A DNA stretch of 6,909 nucleotides from positions 1 to 6,909 of the forward strand of contig WFTU01000306.1 of assembly GCA_015485375.1 (NCBI GenBank), read 5' to 3'. This DNA is from Paracoccaceae bacterium (GTDB taxonomy: Bacteria; Pseudomonadota; Alphaproteobacteria; Rhodobacterales; Rhodobacteraceae). The notes beneath the pieces were generated by a model. That model was not told where the DNA came from. It worked only from the letters and a program-made list of their open reading frames with translations, and did no database searches. Every line of letters starts with the position of its first letter. Position 1 is the first letter of the stretch. This document shows, one piece after another, positions 6,547 to 6,909 of this stretch. A program made the position numbers and the translations under genes.

Positions 6547-6909
6547 ATGCCCCTCAAAGTCGCCATCCAGATGGACCCGATCGACAACATCGACATCGCC
6601 GGAGATTCCAGCTTCCGCATTGCCGAGGAAGCACAGGCGCGCGGGCACGAACTGTTCTACTACACCCCCGACAAACTCGCCTATCAGGAAGGCCGCGTCA
6701 CCGCGCGCGGTTGGCCCCTGACCGTGCGGCGCGAGGTCGGCAACCATTTCACGCTGGGCGAAGAACAGGAAATCAATCTGGCCGACTGGGATGTCGTCTG
6801 GCTGCGGCAGGATCCGCCGTTCGACATGGGGTATATCACCACCACCCATATCCTCGACATGATCCACCCCGACACGCTGGTAGTCAACGATCCGTTCTGG
6901 GTGCGAAAC
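6547..6909 (+). CDS. gshB: GshB glutathione synthetase, N-terminal 121 residues; 3' end outside window
   Basis: ATP-dependent ligase joining gamma-glutamylcysteine and glycine, the second and last step of glutathione synthesis in the cytoplasm. The window holds 121 codons, open to the right edge, of about 315 expected. The visible part is the GSH-S N-terminal (preATP-grasp) domain: KVAIQMDPIDNIDIAGDSSF (4-23), the helix ending AQARGHEL (29-36), VVWLRQDPPFDMGYITTTHI (83-102) and TLVVNDPFWVRN (110-121). DPPFDM with ITTTH is a hallmark of bacterial GshB. The ATP-grasp domain with the nucleotide-binding residues lies outside, so intactness cannot be judged. It follows yraN by 54 bases in the same direction and probably shares its transcript. 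Confidence 0.96.
   Translation, partial: MPLKVAIQMDPIDNIDIAGDSSFRIAEEAQARGHELFYYTPDKLAYQEGRVTARGWPLTVRREVGNHFTLGEEQEINLADWDVVWLRQDPPFDMGYITTTHILDMIHPDTLVVNDPFWVRN

Noticed and set aside
6112..6867. Minus-strand open frame of 251 residues opposite yraN and gshB
   Set aside because: yraN and gshB happen to share one register, so the in-register antisense frame stays open across both. The sense strand carries clear YraN and GshB motifs.

Overview
The window is a GC-rich (roughly 60-65% by eye), densely packed stretch of bacterial chromosome. The protein signatures and gene order look alphaproteobacterial, most likely Rhodobacterales. Supporting points are a four-domain GlnD of about 930 residues directly followed by murJ, a short LppC/YraM-type lipoprotein divergent from rsmI, and an rsmI-yraN-gshB run. 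That taxonomic call is inference from gene content and style, not from a search. I found no mobile element, CRISPR array, RNA gene or prophage gene, and no sign of recent transfer: all six genes share the same GC-rich codon style.

There are two divergent transcription units separated by 106 bp. The left, minus-strand unit runs right to left as lppC/yraM-like lipoprotein (5178-3988), glnD (3984-1198) and murJ (1201 to beyond the left edge). The junctions are very tight. The lipoprotein gene ends in tandem stops TGA TAG directly abutting the glnD ATG, and glnD and murJ overlap by 4 bases (GTGA). The right, plus-strand unit is rsmI (5285-6145), yraN (6142-6492, overlapping rsmI by ATGA) and gshB (6547 to beyond the right edge). 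The control region 5179-5284 carries a 13-bp near-perfect direct repeat, and the single mismatch decides whether a GANTC (CcrM-type) methylation site is present.

Functionally the left unit joins envelope work with nitrogen sensing: a periplasmic-binding-fold lipoprotein, the glutamine sensor GlnD that uridylylates PII proteins, and the lipid II flippase MurJ. The right unit joins ribosome maintenance (RsmI, 16S rRNA 2'-O-methylation), a nuclease-fold protein of unknown role (YraN) and glutathione synthesis (GshB). The divergent rsmI/yraM pair with yraN nearby matches the E. coli yraL-yraM-yraN neighbourhood, but here yraN has moved to the rsmI side and the lipoprotein lacks the N-terminal TPR domain of E. 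coli LpoA. This is essentially a housekeeping region. I did not find a convincing undescribed system; the points most worth a second look are the intergenic repeat and the identity of the short lipoprotein.
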